From Geothrix sp. PMB-07 (lineage in GTDB: Bacteria; Acidobacteriota; Holophagae; Holophagales; Holophagaceae): a stretch of 64,000 bases of DNA. Shown here one piece after another: positions 41,243 through 49,785 of this stretch. Position 1 is the first letter of the stretch. Each line of letters opens with the position of its first letter. Under the pieces are notes generated by a model that was given only the letters and a program-made list of their open reading frames with translations, did not search any database and was not told the origin of the DNA. The DNA is taken from contig NZ_CP132333.1 of NCBI RefSeq assembly GCF_030758935.1, positions 1,178,992 through 1,242,991 on the forward strand, in the 5' to 3' direction. The position numbers were made by a program, and so were the translations under genes.

Positions 41243-42961
41243 GTGAGAATCCTGAGGCTACAGATCCAAAACTTTCGAGGAATCAGGTCGCTCGATTGGC
41301 AACCGGGACCTCACTTCCATTGCTTGATCGGTCCAGGAGACTCCTGTAAATCTACACTTTTAGATGCGATCGAGTTAGTCCATTACCCTCGATGGAATGT
41401 CGTATTCGATGACTCCGACTTCTTCAATGCGGACCCCAGTAATCCAATTGTCATTACTTCAACTATCTGCGACTTTCCGGCTGATTGGATCAAGGACGAC
41501 AGGTTCGGACTGAATCTGCGGGGATGGGGGCCAGATGGCCTTTTGGATGAGCCTCAGGATGACCTTTTGAAGGTTCTATCAATTCAGATGAAGGTAGATG
41601 GGAACCTGGAGCCGGAATGGCGGATTGTGAATGACCGAACTCCAGAAGGTCGCCCGATTTCAGCAAGAGACCGCGAAAAACTTGGCGTCTTCAGACTTGG
41701 CAATTCACCCGACTATCACCTTGGCTGGAGCCGTACATCCATCCTTAGCCGACTCACCACGGAAACTGATGATCTCCCAAAACTGATGGCGGAGGTGAGC
41801 CGCTCGGCAATGGAGGCAGTGAGACCGGACTTATTGCCAAGTTTGAAGGCGGCGTCTGCCGAGGTTCAAAAGTCGGCCAAAGTTGTTGGGTACGCCCCGA
41901 GGGTGGCCTTGCAGCCACTTCTCGATGCGAAGGCCATCTCCTTTGGGTCTGGAGCTATCGCGCTGCATGACGGGAAAATCCCTGTGAGACGAGCAGGCCT
42001 TGGTTCTCGGAGGTTGTTGACGATGAGCATCCAACGGGGACTGTCCCTTTCTGGTGGATTGTGCTTGGTTGATGAGATCGAACACGGACTTGAGCCACAT
42101 CGTCTTCGGAGGCTCCTACAAGTTCTCCGTGCTCCGAAGTCTTCCCCCAGCGACTCACCGTCGGATCAGACTTTTGTGACCTCTCACGCTCCGATCGTCT
42201 TGGCCGAACTGAAGGCTACCGAGTTGTTCGTCGTTAGGACTTCCGATGGATCCGTCACCATCGGCCAGATTCCTGGGGACCTTCAGCCCCTCGTGCGTAC
42301 CGAAACTGAGGCGTTCCTGGCCAGGAAGATCATCGTCTGCGAAGGAAAAACGGAGCTTGGGTTCCTACGGGGTATTGATAACGATCTTTGGGAAAGAAAG
42401 GGTGAGTCCTTCAGCTTGAAAGCGCTTGCCTTGGCCAACGGCAATGGGCGAAGTTCAGGTCCTCAGAGAGCCAAGGAACTTGCCGGTTTGGGCTACTCGG
42501 TGCTCTATTTCGGAGACTCCGATGACCCACTTTCGATTGGAGAGGCGGAACTCACTTCGCTAGGCATTAAGGTTGTCCTTTGGGCCGATAACTTTGCTTT
42601 TGAGGACCGACTTGCCCATGACCTTCCTTGGGATGGCATCGTGGCCTTGCTCGATTTGGCAGAGAAGAATAGGGGATTGGAACTGGTCCTGGCCTCGGTC
42701 GCGAAAGCTTTTTTACCTGGCAAGATCTCCCTGCCGAGGGAGTATTCGGCATGGCTTGAGGCCGGAGCCTCATCTGGCATTTCGGAATCCGAAATGCGGA
42801 GGGCGATCGGGAAGGCAGCCAATATAGGCGAGTGGTTCAAGAGGGTCGATCGTGCGGAACCTGTTGCGTCGCTGGTTAGGACGTATTGGGCGGCACTGAA
42901 GGAAAAGGATTCTGGTAAGAAGATCTGCGAAGTTACTGCATGGGCAGGTCTTCGTGATTGA
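41243..42961 (+). CDS. Class 2 OLD-family ATPase/TOPRIM nuclease (GajA-like)
   Basis: From the GTG at 41243 (AAGGGA upstream, 'RILRLQIQNFRGIRSLDW') the protein is 572 residues. The ABC-type ATPase part has Walker A 'GPGDSCKSTLLD' (Cys replaces the usual Gly before Lys), Walker B 'GGLCLVDEIEHGLEPH' and an H-loop 'FVTSHAP'. The C-terminal TOPRIM domain has Glu in 'IIVCEGKTELGFL' and Asp residues in 'VLYFGDSDDP'. Class 2 OLD proteins paired with a UvrD-like helicase are the GajA of the Gabija antiphage system, a nucleotide-sensing DNA nickase complex. The next gene overlaps by 8 bp and is such a helicase. Confidence 0.88.
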   Translation: MRILRLQIQNFRGIRSLDWQPGPHFHCLIGPGDSCKSTLLDAIELVHYPRWNVVFDDSDFFNADPSNPIVITSTICDFPADWIKDDRFGLNLRGWGPDGLLDEPQDDLLKVLSIQMKVDGNLEPEWRIVNDRTPEGRPISARDREKLGVFRLGNSPDYHLGWSRTSILSRLTTETDDLPKLMAEVSRSAMEAVRPDLLPSLKAASAEVQKSAKVVGYAPRVALQPLLDAKAISFGSGAIALHDGKIPVRRAGLGSRRLLTMSIQRGLSLSGGLCLVDEIEHGLEPHRLRRLLQVLRAPKSSPSDSPSDQTFVTSHAPIVLAELKATELFVVRTSDGSVTIGQIPGDLQPLVRTETEAFLARKIIVCEGKTELGFLRGIDNDLWERKGESFSLKALALANGNGRSSGPQRAKELAGLGYSVLYFGDSDDPLSIGEAELTSLGIKVVLWADNFAFEDRLAHDLPWDGIVALLDLAEKNRGLELVLASVAKAFLPGKISLPREYSAWLEAGASSGISESEMRRAIGKAANIGEWFKRVDRAEPVASLVRTYWAALKEKDSGKKICEVTAWAGLRD

Positions 42962-44363
42962 TGCTGAATGGCTCGCCAACGCTCACAATGTGGCAATCGA
43001 GGCTCCGGCTGGCACTGGGAAGACCACACTGATTTCCTCGGCTGTCGCACTATCCAAAGCAGAAAACCAACTTGTATTGACGCATACACACGCAGGAGTG
43101 GGGGCCATACGCCGGGCTCTTCATCGACATGGCGTCTCCTCGAAGATGTGTCATGTCGACACGATCGCAAGTTGGGCCCTCTGGTATGCCCAGTCCTACC
43201 CTGGAATGTCGGGCTTGAAGATCACTGAACCAGATAAGGATGATTGGGAAGAAGTCTATCGATGCGCCACAGCCTTGTTGATACACAAGGCTATCCGGCA
43301 GGTGGTCAAGGAATCCTATGCAGGGCTGTATGTAGACGAGTACCAGGATTGCACGCCTTCCCAACACAGATTGATCGTTGAACTGGCTGGAATCCTTCCT
43401 TGCAGGGTGTTGGGAGATCCCCTCCAGAGCATTTTCGAGTTCACGAAGGAGGGAGTTGTCTCATGGGAGTCGGATGTCGTTTCGGCCTTTTCGATCCATG
43501 CAGGGCCAACAGAACCTTGGCGCTGGAAAGGGCGAAATCCACGGCTTGGCAGATGGTTAGTGGAGGTTAGAAGGGCACTCCTCAATAATGAACCGATAGA
43601 TCTAAGGAATGCTCCCATCAGTTGGAAGCCGATCGGCAATAAGCCCGCCCAGCGAGTCCAGATCGCCGCGGCCAAGTTCCTCCGACACGCGCCTGGTGAA
43701 TCAGTTGTCGCAATCCACAAATGGGCTCCTGGCGTTCATAAGATTTCTGGTCTTTTGGGAGGATCCTACTCCGGCATCGAACCGATCGAATGCCCCGACC
43801 TCTTCAAATTCGCCAAAATGATTCAGGAGTCCTCGGGATTGGTCCGAGCTGTGGCGGTTATCGATTTCGCATCAAATTGCATGACCCACCTTGGATCCCA
43901 CTTGTCCTCGATCCGAGCCTCACTGGTCGCTGGCAACATCCCGAGAAGCCAGAAAGCCAAAGCTGAGCTTGAAGCTCTGGTACGGGTGGCTGAATCCGAT
44001 CAGGCGGATGCCGTCATTGCTGCTCTTGCAGTTCTTAGAGAAATACCGGGGTGCGCTCTGTATCGGAGAGAGCTATTTGACGCCATGCGGAGATCTCTTT
44101 TAAATTCCAATGCACACGATGAGGATGCTCTATCCGCATCTGCCTGGAAGACACGAAATGCGACTCGCCATATCGGTCGGAGGCTGGCTAATCATTCGGT
44201 TGGAACAACCCTGTTAGTGAAAGGTCTTGAATTTGATCATGCGGTGATTCTTGATGCGGAAGCTGTAGGCAACACAAAAGAGCATCTTTATGTAGCACTT
44301 ACTAGGGGATCACAGTCTCTAACGGTCGTTTCTAGGAGTGCATTGCTGACCCCAAGTGGGTAA
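42954..44363 (+). CDS. UvrD/Rep-like helicase (GajB-like)
   Basis: This 469-residue SF1A helicase-like protein starts at a GTG overlapping the end of the OLD gene. Its motifs are Walker A 'EAPAGTGKTTLIS', motif Ia 'VLTHTHAGVGAIRRAL', Walker B 'GLYVDEYQDCTPSQ', motif III 'VLGDPLQSIFEF', and motifs V/VI 'VKGLEFDHAVI' and 'HLYVALTRGSQSL'. In Gabija, GajB joins GajA in a large complex and senses DNA ends. With the OLD protein this forms a complete two-gene Gabija-like locus. Confidence 0.88.
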   Translation: MIDAEWLANAHNVAIEAPAGTGKTTLISSAVALSKAENQLVLTHTHAGVGAIRRALHRHGVSSKMCHVDTIASWALWYAQSYPGMSGLKITEPDKDDWEEVYRCATALLIHKAIRQVVKESYAGLYVDEYQDCTPSQHRLIVELAGILPCRVLGDPLQSIFEFTKEGVVSWESDVVSAFSIHAGPTEPWRWKGRNPRLGRWLVEVRRALLNNEPIDLRNAPISWKPIGNKPAQRVQIAAAKFLRHAPGESVVAIHKWAPGVHKISGLLGGSYSGIEPIECPDLFKFAKMIQESSGLVRAVAVIDFASNCMTHLGSHLSSIRASLVAGNIPRSQKAKAELEALVRVAESDQADAVIAALAVLREIPGCALYRRELFDAMRRSLLNSNAHDEDALSASAWKTRNATRHIGRRLANHSVGTTLLVKGLEFDHAVILDAEAVGNTKEHLYVALTRGSQSLTVVSRSALLTPSG

Positions 44364-44432
44364 CGAAATTGAACCCTGGACATTAGGCTGCAGCCATTAG
44401 GGCGAGCTTAGATTTTTGTGCCTGATACATGG

Positions 44433-45035
44433 CTATGCAATCTGATTCAGCCATTCCGGCGGGCAGGGACGAAGCAGTCGCTGTAGACTTTCCTTCGTTG
44501 TCGAATGTGCCAACCACAAATCCCAGGATTCCGGTCCGAGGATTGCGGGCATCCGATGGTGAAATGGGGCTATCAGGTCATTTGGTTCGGTCGTGATCAT
44601 TGTACAACTGCGGATTTCACTGCCTTCGAGTCCCCAATCATCGAAGAGGCCTGCGATCACAATCATTTCGTTTGGGTCGCTGTTGGTGAAGAGCACCTTC
44701 TTCTCATAAAACCCTTCTAGAACGAGGAGGCATCGCTTTGCCTTGAAGGGGCCGCGCCAACTCGGTTTGGTGGCCACTTCATCGTCTCGCGCATTCCAGG
44801 TGCTATAGGCCTTCCACTTCGGGAAGTCCTCTGGCTTGACCCAGTGCGGAATAAGCTTCCAGCTACGCGCTTCGGTTAGCCACTCACAGCCGTGAAGCCG
44901 CACGATCGGCATCTGGTCTGTTGGCCGGATGCGAGGGTTGGGCGGTAATGTCGGGGTCGTGGGTCCGGCGCCCTGTTGGAGCAGCCGTTCCTTTATCTTC
45001 CCCCTCATGGCCAGGAACGCTGCCTGGGTACACAT
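44433..45035 (-). CDS. SRAP domain protein (YedK/HMCES-like abasic-site shield)
   Basis: From the ATG at 45035 the product is 200 residues beginning Met-Cys-Thr, as required: Cys2 becomes N-terminal after Met removal and forms a thiazolidine crosslink to abasic sites in single-stranded DNA. Other conserved elements are 'TWNARDDEV' (NAR motif), 'LVLEGFYEK' (catalytic Glu; usually GFYEW) and 'FHHRMPAIL' (His-Arg-Met-Pro). The frame opens to 45263 but that part lacks Cys2. It starts 15 bp after dnaE2, as the last gene of the imuB-dnaE2 operon; a strong purine-rich RBS precedes it. Confidence 0.93.
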   Translation of the reverse strand: MCTQAAFLAMRGKIKERLLQQGAGPTTPTLPPNPRIRPTDQMPIVRLHGCEWLTEARSWKLIPHWVKPEDFPKWKAYSTWNARDDEVATKPSWRGPFKAKRCLLVLEGFYEKKVLFTNSDPNEMIVIAGLFDDWGLEGSEIRSCTMITTEPNDLIAPFHHRMPAILGPESWDLWLAHSTTKESLQRLLRPCPPEWLNQIA

Positions 45036-45049
45036 CGTTCCTCTCCTCT

Positions 45050-47944
45050 TCAAGTCCAACGAAGGATTATTACGCCGTCCTGAAGATCTCCCACGCCCTT
45101 GGCTGGAACAACCTCCCCCAGGGTGAAAGCCTGCCCACGTCGGCGGAAGGCATCTGGGAATACCACCGCCTCCACGAGGCCTGTCTCGTCCTCCAAGGTC
45201 ACGAATTGCATGGGATGATTGTCCTTCGCCATTACCACCTTTTCCGCCACAACGAGTGCCCAAAACCGGCTCTCATGGCCGATACGGTGAGGGACTTGGC
45301 TGATGCGGTGCGGGAAGTCCTCGGTTGGCCGCTGGCCTCGGATGAGCACTGCCGGATGGAGTTCAAGGGTGACGCCGAGGAGTTCCATCTCCTGGTTGGC
45401 CCTCTGTATGGGGCCGGTGGGTCGGGGTTCTACTCCCTTTGGTAATCCACCCACGCTGTCCCAGAGCAGGCGGGTCCTATCTCCATCGGGGGCCCACCGG
45501 TCGAAGGCGCCAGCCCGCGCCAGCAACTCCATCCCCTTCGCGGTGGTCCTCGCACGGGCTTGTAGGTCCTGAGGATCCTGGAACGGGCCATCCGCCTGCC
45601 TGGTCGTCAGTAGGCGATCCAGGTCGGACTTGTGCAGGCCTTTGATGAAGCTGAGGCCAACTCGGAGCCGGTGATCCCCAACGGGGACGTAACCGGCAGC
45701 ACTCTCGTTCACGTCGGGGCCGACAACCTTCACTCCGTGACGGCGGGCATCGCCGAGGTAGGCGATGGCCGGGTAGAACCCACCTTGGTTGTTGATCACG
45801 GCGGCGAAGAACGGTGCTGGATGGTGGGCCTTGACCCAACCGCTCTCGTAACTCACGCGGGCGTAGGACGCGGAGTGGGGCTTGCAGAAGGAGTAGCCCG
45901 TGAAGGTCTCGATCATCGACCAGACCTCCTCCGCACCATTATCTGGGATACCGGTGGCCCGGCAGCCATCCATGAAGGCGGCCTTGTAGTCAGGGACGCG
46001 AGCAGCGTGGTCTTTTTTCCCCAGTGCCTTCCGGAGCTTGTCAGCCTGCTTGTAAGTGAATCCAGCCATGCCCTGGGCCACGCGCATCACGTCTTCCTGG
46101 TAGACCAGGACACCGTAGCTCTCGCTCAACAAGTCATCGAGGGAAGGGTGGATCGGCTCATAGGGCTCGCCTTTGGTGCGGGACACATAGGCATCCACCC
46201 AATGATTAGCGGCGGGCCGGATCAGAGAACTGTGAATGGTCAGGTGTTCGTAGTCTCCTCGCCCTACTCGCTGCTGAAGGATGCGGCTGGCTGGACTCTC
46301 GACGTAGAAGACGCCGATGGTATCCCCCTTGGCCATGAGCTCTTGGGTGACCTCGTCCTGCTCGGGGAACCATGTTCGGTGCTCTGGCCCTTCCCCTCGG
46401 CTGTTCAGAACGGCCAGAGCGTCGCGCACGACGGCGAGGGACCGGTTGCCAAGCAGATCCAGCTTCACGAGCCCGTAGGATTCAACCCCGTCCTTCTCCC
46501 AGGGGAGGATCGAAACTCCCTCCTTGGCTGGGGCGGGCTGGCTTGGAGCGTGCTCCCAGAGCGGCCCTGGCGTGATGACAGTACCGCCGGGGTGGACGGA
46601 CAGGAGGTGGGGTTGCCCGACGAGACGGCTGGCCATCTGGATAATGTCTGGCCAGGGCTCCGGCATGGGTGCGTCGGTCCGGCTGGTGCGGCCCAACTTC
46701 ACCGAGAGCCCGGCCTCGTCCTCCCAGCCCCATGTCCGCAGGCGCTTCGACATTCGCGTGATCTCGCTCTCCGGGCGGCAATGGAGCTTGGCGACCTCGC
46801 GGATGGCAGCCCGGGGCTGGAAGACGTTGTGGTTCGCGACCATCGCCACGTGGTCTCTCCCGAACGTATCGAAAACCCACTTCAGTACGTCGTCACGCTC
46901 GTCCCAGGCGAAGTCCACGTCCAGGTCGGGCGGATCCTCACGGTCCTCGTTCAGGAACCTCTCGAACATTAGGTTCGCGCCGACGGGGTCTACGTTCGTG
47001 ATTCCCAGCAAGTAGCTGAGGAGAGAGGCGGCCCCACTTCCTCGTCCGCAGGTGCGAGAGGCATTCCGGGTAATGGCCTGCATCACGAGGAAGTAGCCTC
47101 CGTAACCCTTCCGAAGGATTAGGTCCATCTCAGCCTCCAGGCGGCGATGGACCTTTACGTCGGACACGGCTCCGTAGCGGCGCCGGATTCCCTCGCGGGC
47201 CTCGGCCCACAGGCGCTCGGCAACATCCTCACCAGGAGCGAGATGGGGCGGGTTCGGCAGTACCCACCGCCCCCACGCCAATTGCCAGCCCTGAAGCTGG
47301 GCTTTGATCCGACGGGTGCCTTCATTCACCTCCTCGGAGAGCCCCTGCTCCCAGGCAGAGCAAGTTCGAGCCGCCAGGCGTGGCTCCCAGTAGTCCTTGG
47401 GTTTCAAGTCCTGGAGCATTGCGTTCATGGCGATGGCCCTCTTTGCCTTGTGGATCGCCAATCCTTCCGACTTCAGGAATCGGAGCACCTGGGGACCCGC
47501 GACGGCGATGCCCTCGGCTCGGGCTCGCTGAGCCACTTGCCACCCAGCACTGCCAATGAGGATCACCACCCGCTTGGTGTCTGGTGACTGGTCCCTCAGC
47601 ATCAGGGCAACCCCCCAGCGGTCGGCCAGGAGCAGGCAATTGTCCGGCCACGTCCACGAGCGGCCGTGCGCCTTATCGGTCAGAGCCTTGTTCATGGCGG
47701 TGTAGCCGTCAGCACCAAGAGGGAGGACGTAAACTTCGCCGTCGCCAAGTGGCAGTCGGCAGCCAACGTGGAGCCGCAGGCCAAGCTTTTCAGCGGCCTC
47801 CCGCATCCGAGGGAAGCCGTGAAGGCCCCGGTCCACCAGGGCAAGGTCTGTGTAACCGAGGCGGAGCGCCAACTTTCCAAGATCCTCGGGCAGGTATACC
47901 CCTTCCATGAGGCTGTAGGCGGAGATGCCGAGGGCCAGGGCCAT
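45050..47944 (-). CDS. dnaE2: Error-prone DNA polymerase III alpha subunit (DnaE2/ImuC)
   Basis: This 964-residue C-family polymerase lies directly downstream of imuB (3 bp). The palm carries 'PPDLDVDFAWDERDDVLKW', the expected catalytic Asp cluster; 'GRGSGAASLLSYLLGITNV' and 'RKALGKKDHA' are typical of the family; the C-terminal OB fold has 'VTLEDETGLVEAVVFPDAF'. The N-terminal PHP domain has 'LGISAYSLMEGVY' where active forms have HxHSxYS, so its metal site looks lost and no proofreading is expected. It would carry out mutagenic translesion synthesis with ImuB. Shorter than most DnaE2 (about 1,050). Confidence 0.93.
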   Translation of the reverse strand: MALALGISAYSLMEGVYLPEDLGKLALRLGYTDLALVDRGLHGFPRMREAAEKLGLRLHVGCRLPLGDGEVYVLPLGADGYTAMNKALTDKAHGRSWTWPDNCLLLADRWGVALMLRDQSPDTKRVVILIGSAGWQVAQRARAEGIAVAGPQVLRFLKSEGLAIHKAKRAIAMNAMLQDLKPKDYWEPRLAARTCSAWEQGLSEEVNEGTRRIKAQLQGWQLAWGRWVLPNPPHLAPGEDVAERLWAEAREGIRRRYGAVSDVKVHRRLEAEMDLILRKGYGGYFLVMQAITRNASRTCGRGSGAASLLSYLLGITNVDPVGANLMFERFLNEDREDPPDLDVDFAWDERDDVLKWVFDTFGRDHVAMVANHNVFQPRAAIREVAKLHCRPESEITRMSKRLRTWGWEDEAGLSVKLGRTSRTDAPMPEPWPDIIQMASRLVGQPHLLSVHPGGTVITPGPLWEHAPSQPAPAKEGVSILPWEKDGVESYGLVKLDLLGNRSLAVVRDALAVLNSRGEGPEHRTWFPEQDEVTQELMAKGDTIGVFYVESPASRILQQRVGRGDYEHLTIHSSLIRPAANHWVDAYVSRTKGEPYEPIHPSLDDLLSESYGVLVYQEDVMRVAQGMAGFTYKQADKLRKALGKKDHAARVPDYKAAFMDGCRATGIPDNGAEEVWSMIETFTGYSFCKPHSASYARVSYESGWVKAHHPAPFFAAVINNQGGFYPAIAYLGDARRHGVKVVGPDVNESAAGYVPVGDHRLRVGLSFIKGLHKSDLDRLLTTRQADGPFQDPQDLQARARTTAKGMELLARAGAFDRWAPDGDRTRLLWDSVGGLPKGVEPRPTGPIQRANQEMELLGVTLELHPAVLIRGQRPTEDFPHRISQVPHRIGHESRFWALVVAEKVVMAKDNHPMQFVTLEDETGLVEAVVFPDAFRRRGQAFTLGEVVPAKGVGDLQDGVIILRWT

Positions 47945-47947
47945 GGT

Positions 47948-49069
47948 CTACGCTCCCTGGCGCAGAGCCTGATGGCCGAAACGACGGTGCAGCCGGAGCG
48001 CCGTCGCTTCCAGGGCCAACCGTTTCTGGATGTGGTCTTCCACGAGAAGTGCCTGAACTGCGGGCATCGGCCCGAGCCAGGCTTCCAGTTCCATCCGCTG
48101 GATGAGCACGCGCCGGGTGGCCTCTGACATGAAGCAGAGTTCAAGGTCCCGACAGCTCGTCCAAAGGTCCTCCCCGCCCAGACCAAATGGCATCTCGTGG
48201 TGGAGATCGTCCACATCCCACCAGGACAGCCGAAGCCGGTGGATGAATCGTCCGTCGAGACGCCACCTCCACGCCGCTTCCCAGACCCATGAGGCCAGAC
48301 CGAGATCGTGCTTATGCGCCGGTGGCATGATGGTTTTCCGAAGCGTCTCGGACGCCCGCACCGTTTCTAGCAGCGGGAGTCGGTCCTGGTCCTCTCCACG
48401 GGCCTGTCGGAGGACCTGGAATGCCTCAGGCGGAGGAATGATCCGGCCCAAGGCCTGTACCTCCATCGGCTGCACCTGGGCAATGCGATGGAGCCCGAAA
48501 TGCTGAAGCCGTTCTCGGGAACGGACCTCCAGGGCGGGAAGGGCGCACAAGGGGAATGGCGCCAGGAAGGGCGCCTCCGCCCCTGTTTCGATTAGGCGAA
48601 TTTGGTCCTCGGCCTTGGCTGCCAACCGGGATGCGGAAAGGCTCTGGCTGAGGCCACCATGGGCCTGCCACCCCACCGTCTGATGGAGTTCCTGCCTGAG
48701 GCGCTCTGCGGCATCGAGTGCTGGGCCATGGAGGCGTTCGGTGCCTCGTAGGTCTAGGAAGCCCTCTCCAAACCGCCCCAGGCGGCCCAGAGGGCTGTAG
48801 GCAAGCAGATGCCGTCCCAGGCAGGCACGAGCATCCATCCAGGTTGAGGGGGCCGGGTCCAGGATGATAAGCCCTGGATCCTGGTGCAGTGCGATGTCTA
48901 CCGGAACTCCGGGTTCCAAACCTGCCTTTCGTGCAATGCGGTCCACCATCCACAGCAGTGGGACGCGACCAACCTCAGGACTTCGGAAGCCAAGGGGACG
49001 ACCAGCCAGCCCTGGCTCGTGCAGCCGGGCAATCTGGAACGGAAGCTCTGGGACCCACACCGCGAACAT
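47948..49069 (-). CDS. imuB: ImuB-like Y-family polymerase homologue (non-catalytic)
   Basis: This 373-residue protein has Y-family layout ('LPFQIARLHEPGLAGRPLG', 'RLGRFGEGFLDLRGTERLH', 'HGGLSQSLSASRLAAKA', 'FGLHRIAQVQPMEVQALG'). The N-terminal Asp of the active site is absent (Val-Pro-Glu-Leu), as in ImuB, which acts as a clamp-binding hub for DnaE2. It is shorter than chromosomal ImuB (~500) and no ImuA/RecA-like gene precedes it, so the cassette is a reduced imuB-dnaE2 form with an SRAP gene at its end. Confidence 0.85.
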   Translation of the reverse strand: MFAVWVPELPFQIARLHEPGLAGRPLGFRSPEVGRVPLLWMVDRIARKAGLEPGVPVDIALHQDPGLIILDPAPSTWMDARACLGRHLLAYSPLGRLGRFGEGFLDLRGTERLHGPALDAAERLRQELHQTVGWQAHGGLSQSLSASRLAAKAEDQIRLIETGAEAPFLAPFPLCALPALEVRSRERLQHFGLHRIAQVQPMEVQALGRIIPPPEAFQVLRQARGEDQDRLPLLETVRASETLRKTIMPPAHKHDLGLASWVWEAAWRWRLDGRFIHRLRLSWWDVDDLHHEMPFGLGGEDLWTSCRDLELCFMSEATRRVLIQRMELEAWLGPMPAVQALLVEDHIQKRLALEATALRLHRRFGHQALRQGA

Positions 49070-49085
49070 CGAATCTCACATGCCA

Positions 49086-49100
49086 CCCCAAATTTTGGGG
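49086..49100. promoter_or_regulatory. 15-bp palindrome upstream of imuB, candidate operator
   Basis: CCCCAAATTTTGGGG, a perfect 7-bp inverted repeat around one base, lies 17-31 bp before the imuB start. A second inverted pair GTAGCG...CGCTAC lies at ~49,112-49,138. SOS control of imuB operons is usual, but neither matches a LexA box that I know. Confidence 0.4.
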
Positions 49101-49144
49101 GGTCCCAAATGTAGCGAAAAAAACACGAACACGCTACTCTGTTG

Positions 49145-49388
49145 AGCGAGATTGATGGATTGGGGCAGGGGCCCTAGGTCGGCTTGACCTGTAGCGGCCC
49201 TGGCTACGCTTCCTTCGCGCCCGGCGGACGGCGAGGCCTCTGCTTATGCTCCGCATCCCGGTGGGTCAGTGGAATCCCTCCCGCTAGTTCCGGCGCGGGT
49301 CTCCCGCAGAAAGTGGCCTCTGGCCTTGGGAGCCTCATCGCTTGCCTTTGGGCGAGCCGCACAGGCGGCAGACCAAAAGGAGCACACC
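49145..49388 (+). promoter_or_regulatory. Hairpin-rich leader upstream of ssb
   Basis: This GC-rich 240-bp segment without a supported gene carries several short inverted repeats (e.g. GGCGCGGGTCTCCCGC; GGCCTCTGGCC) and ends in ACCAAAAGGAGC just before the ssb ATG. A similar leader precedes the gene at 60522. Leading regions of conjugative plasmids use folded single-stranded promoters (Frpo/ssi) ahead of ssb and antirestriction genes; that role here is inference. Confidence 0.4.
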
Positions 49389-49718
49389 ATGTCCAATACC
49401 ACCGTCATCACCGGCAACCTCGGTAACGTCCCTGAAATTCAAACATTCAATTCCGGCAAGATCAAAGCCACCTTCAGCATCGCCTCCGAAGTTCGCGACG
49501 CTCAGGGCAACAAGACCACCCAGTGGCACCGAATCAGCCTCTGGGGCAAGCGTGCCGAGCGCGCCGCTCAGATGCTCTACAAGGGCGCGAAGGTCCTCGT
49601 CCACGGCCAGGAAGCAGAGCGCCCCTATACCGACAAGAATGGGGAAAGCCGCGTCGCCGTTGAGTTCTCTGCGCAGAACTTCTATTTGCTAGCCAAGCCT
49701 GTGAGGACGCAGGCCTAA
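49389..49718 (+). CDS. ssb: Single-stranded DNA-binding protein, short plasmid-type
   Basis: This 109-residue OB-fold protein ('NTTVITGNLGNVPEIQTF', 'TTQWHRISLWGKRAERAAQ', 'LYKGAKVLVHGQEAERPYT') starts at the ATG at 49389 behind AAAGGAGC. It stops right after the OB core and lacks the acidic DDDIPF-type C-terminal tail that recruits partner proteins, so it may only coat DNA. It is followed by a terminator and the ArdC-like gene, a grouping seen in leading regions of conjugative elements. Confidence 0.94.
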   Translation: MSNTTVITGNLGNVPEIQTFNSGKIKATFSIASEVRDAQGNKTTQWHRISLWGKRAERAAQMLYKGAKVLVHGQEAERPYTDKNGESRVAVEFSAQNFYLLAKPVRTQA

Positions 49719-49726
49719 CTCGATTT

Positions 49727-49761
49727 GGGACCGCCGGCAGGTCCGGCGGTCCCTCCCTTTT
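49727..49761 (+). terminator. Rho-independent terminator after ssb
   Basis: GGGACCGCCGG-CAGGT-CCGGCGGTCCC forms an 11-bp stem followed by TCCCTTTT. Confidence 0.85.
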
Positions 49762-49785
49762 CCCCTCGATTCCTCAGAGAAAACC

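Noticed and set aside
44433-45263. Longer 276-residue version of the SRAP protein
   Set aside because: SRAP needs Cys directly after the initiator Met, which the ATG at 45035 provides; the extension overlaps dnaE2.
45632-46972. 446-codon plus-strand frame opposite dnaE2
   Set aside because: Antisense shadow; the minus strand shows polymerase motifs throughout.
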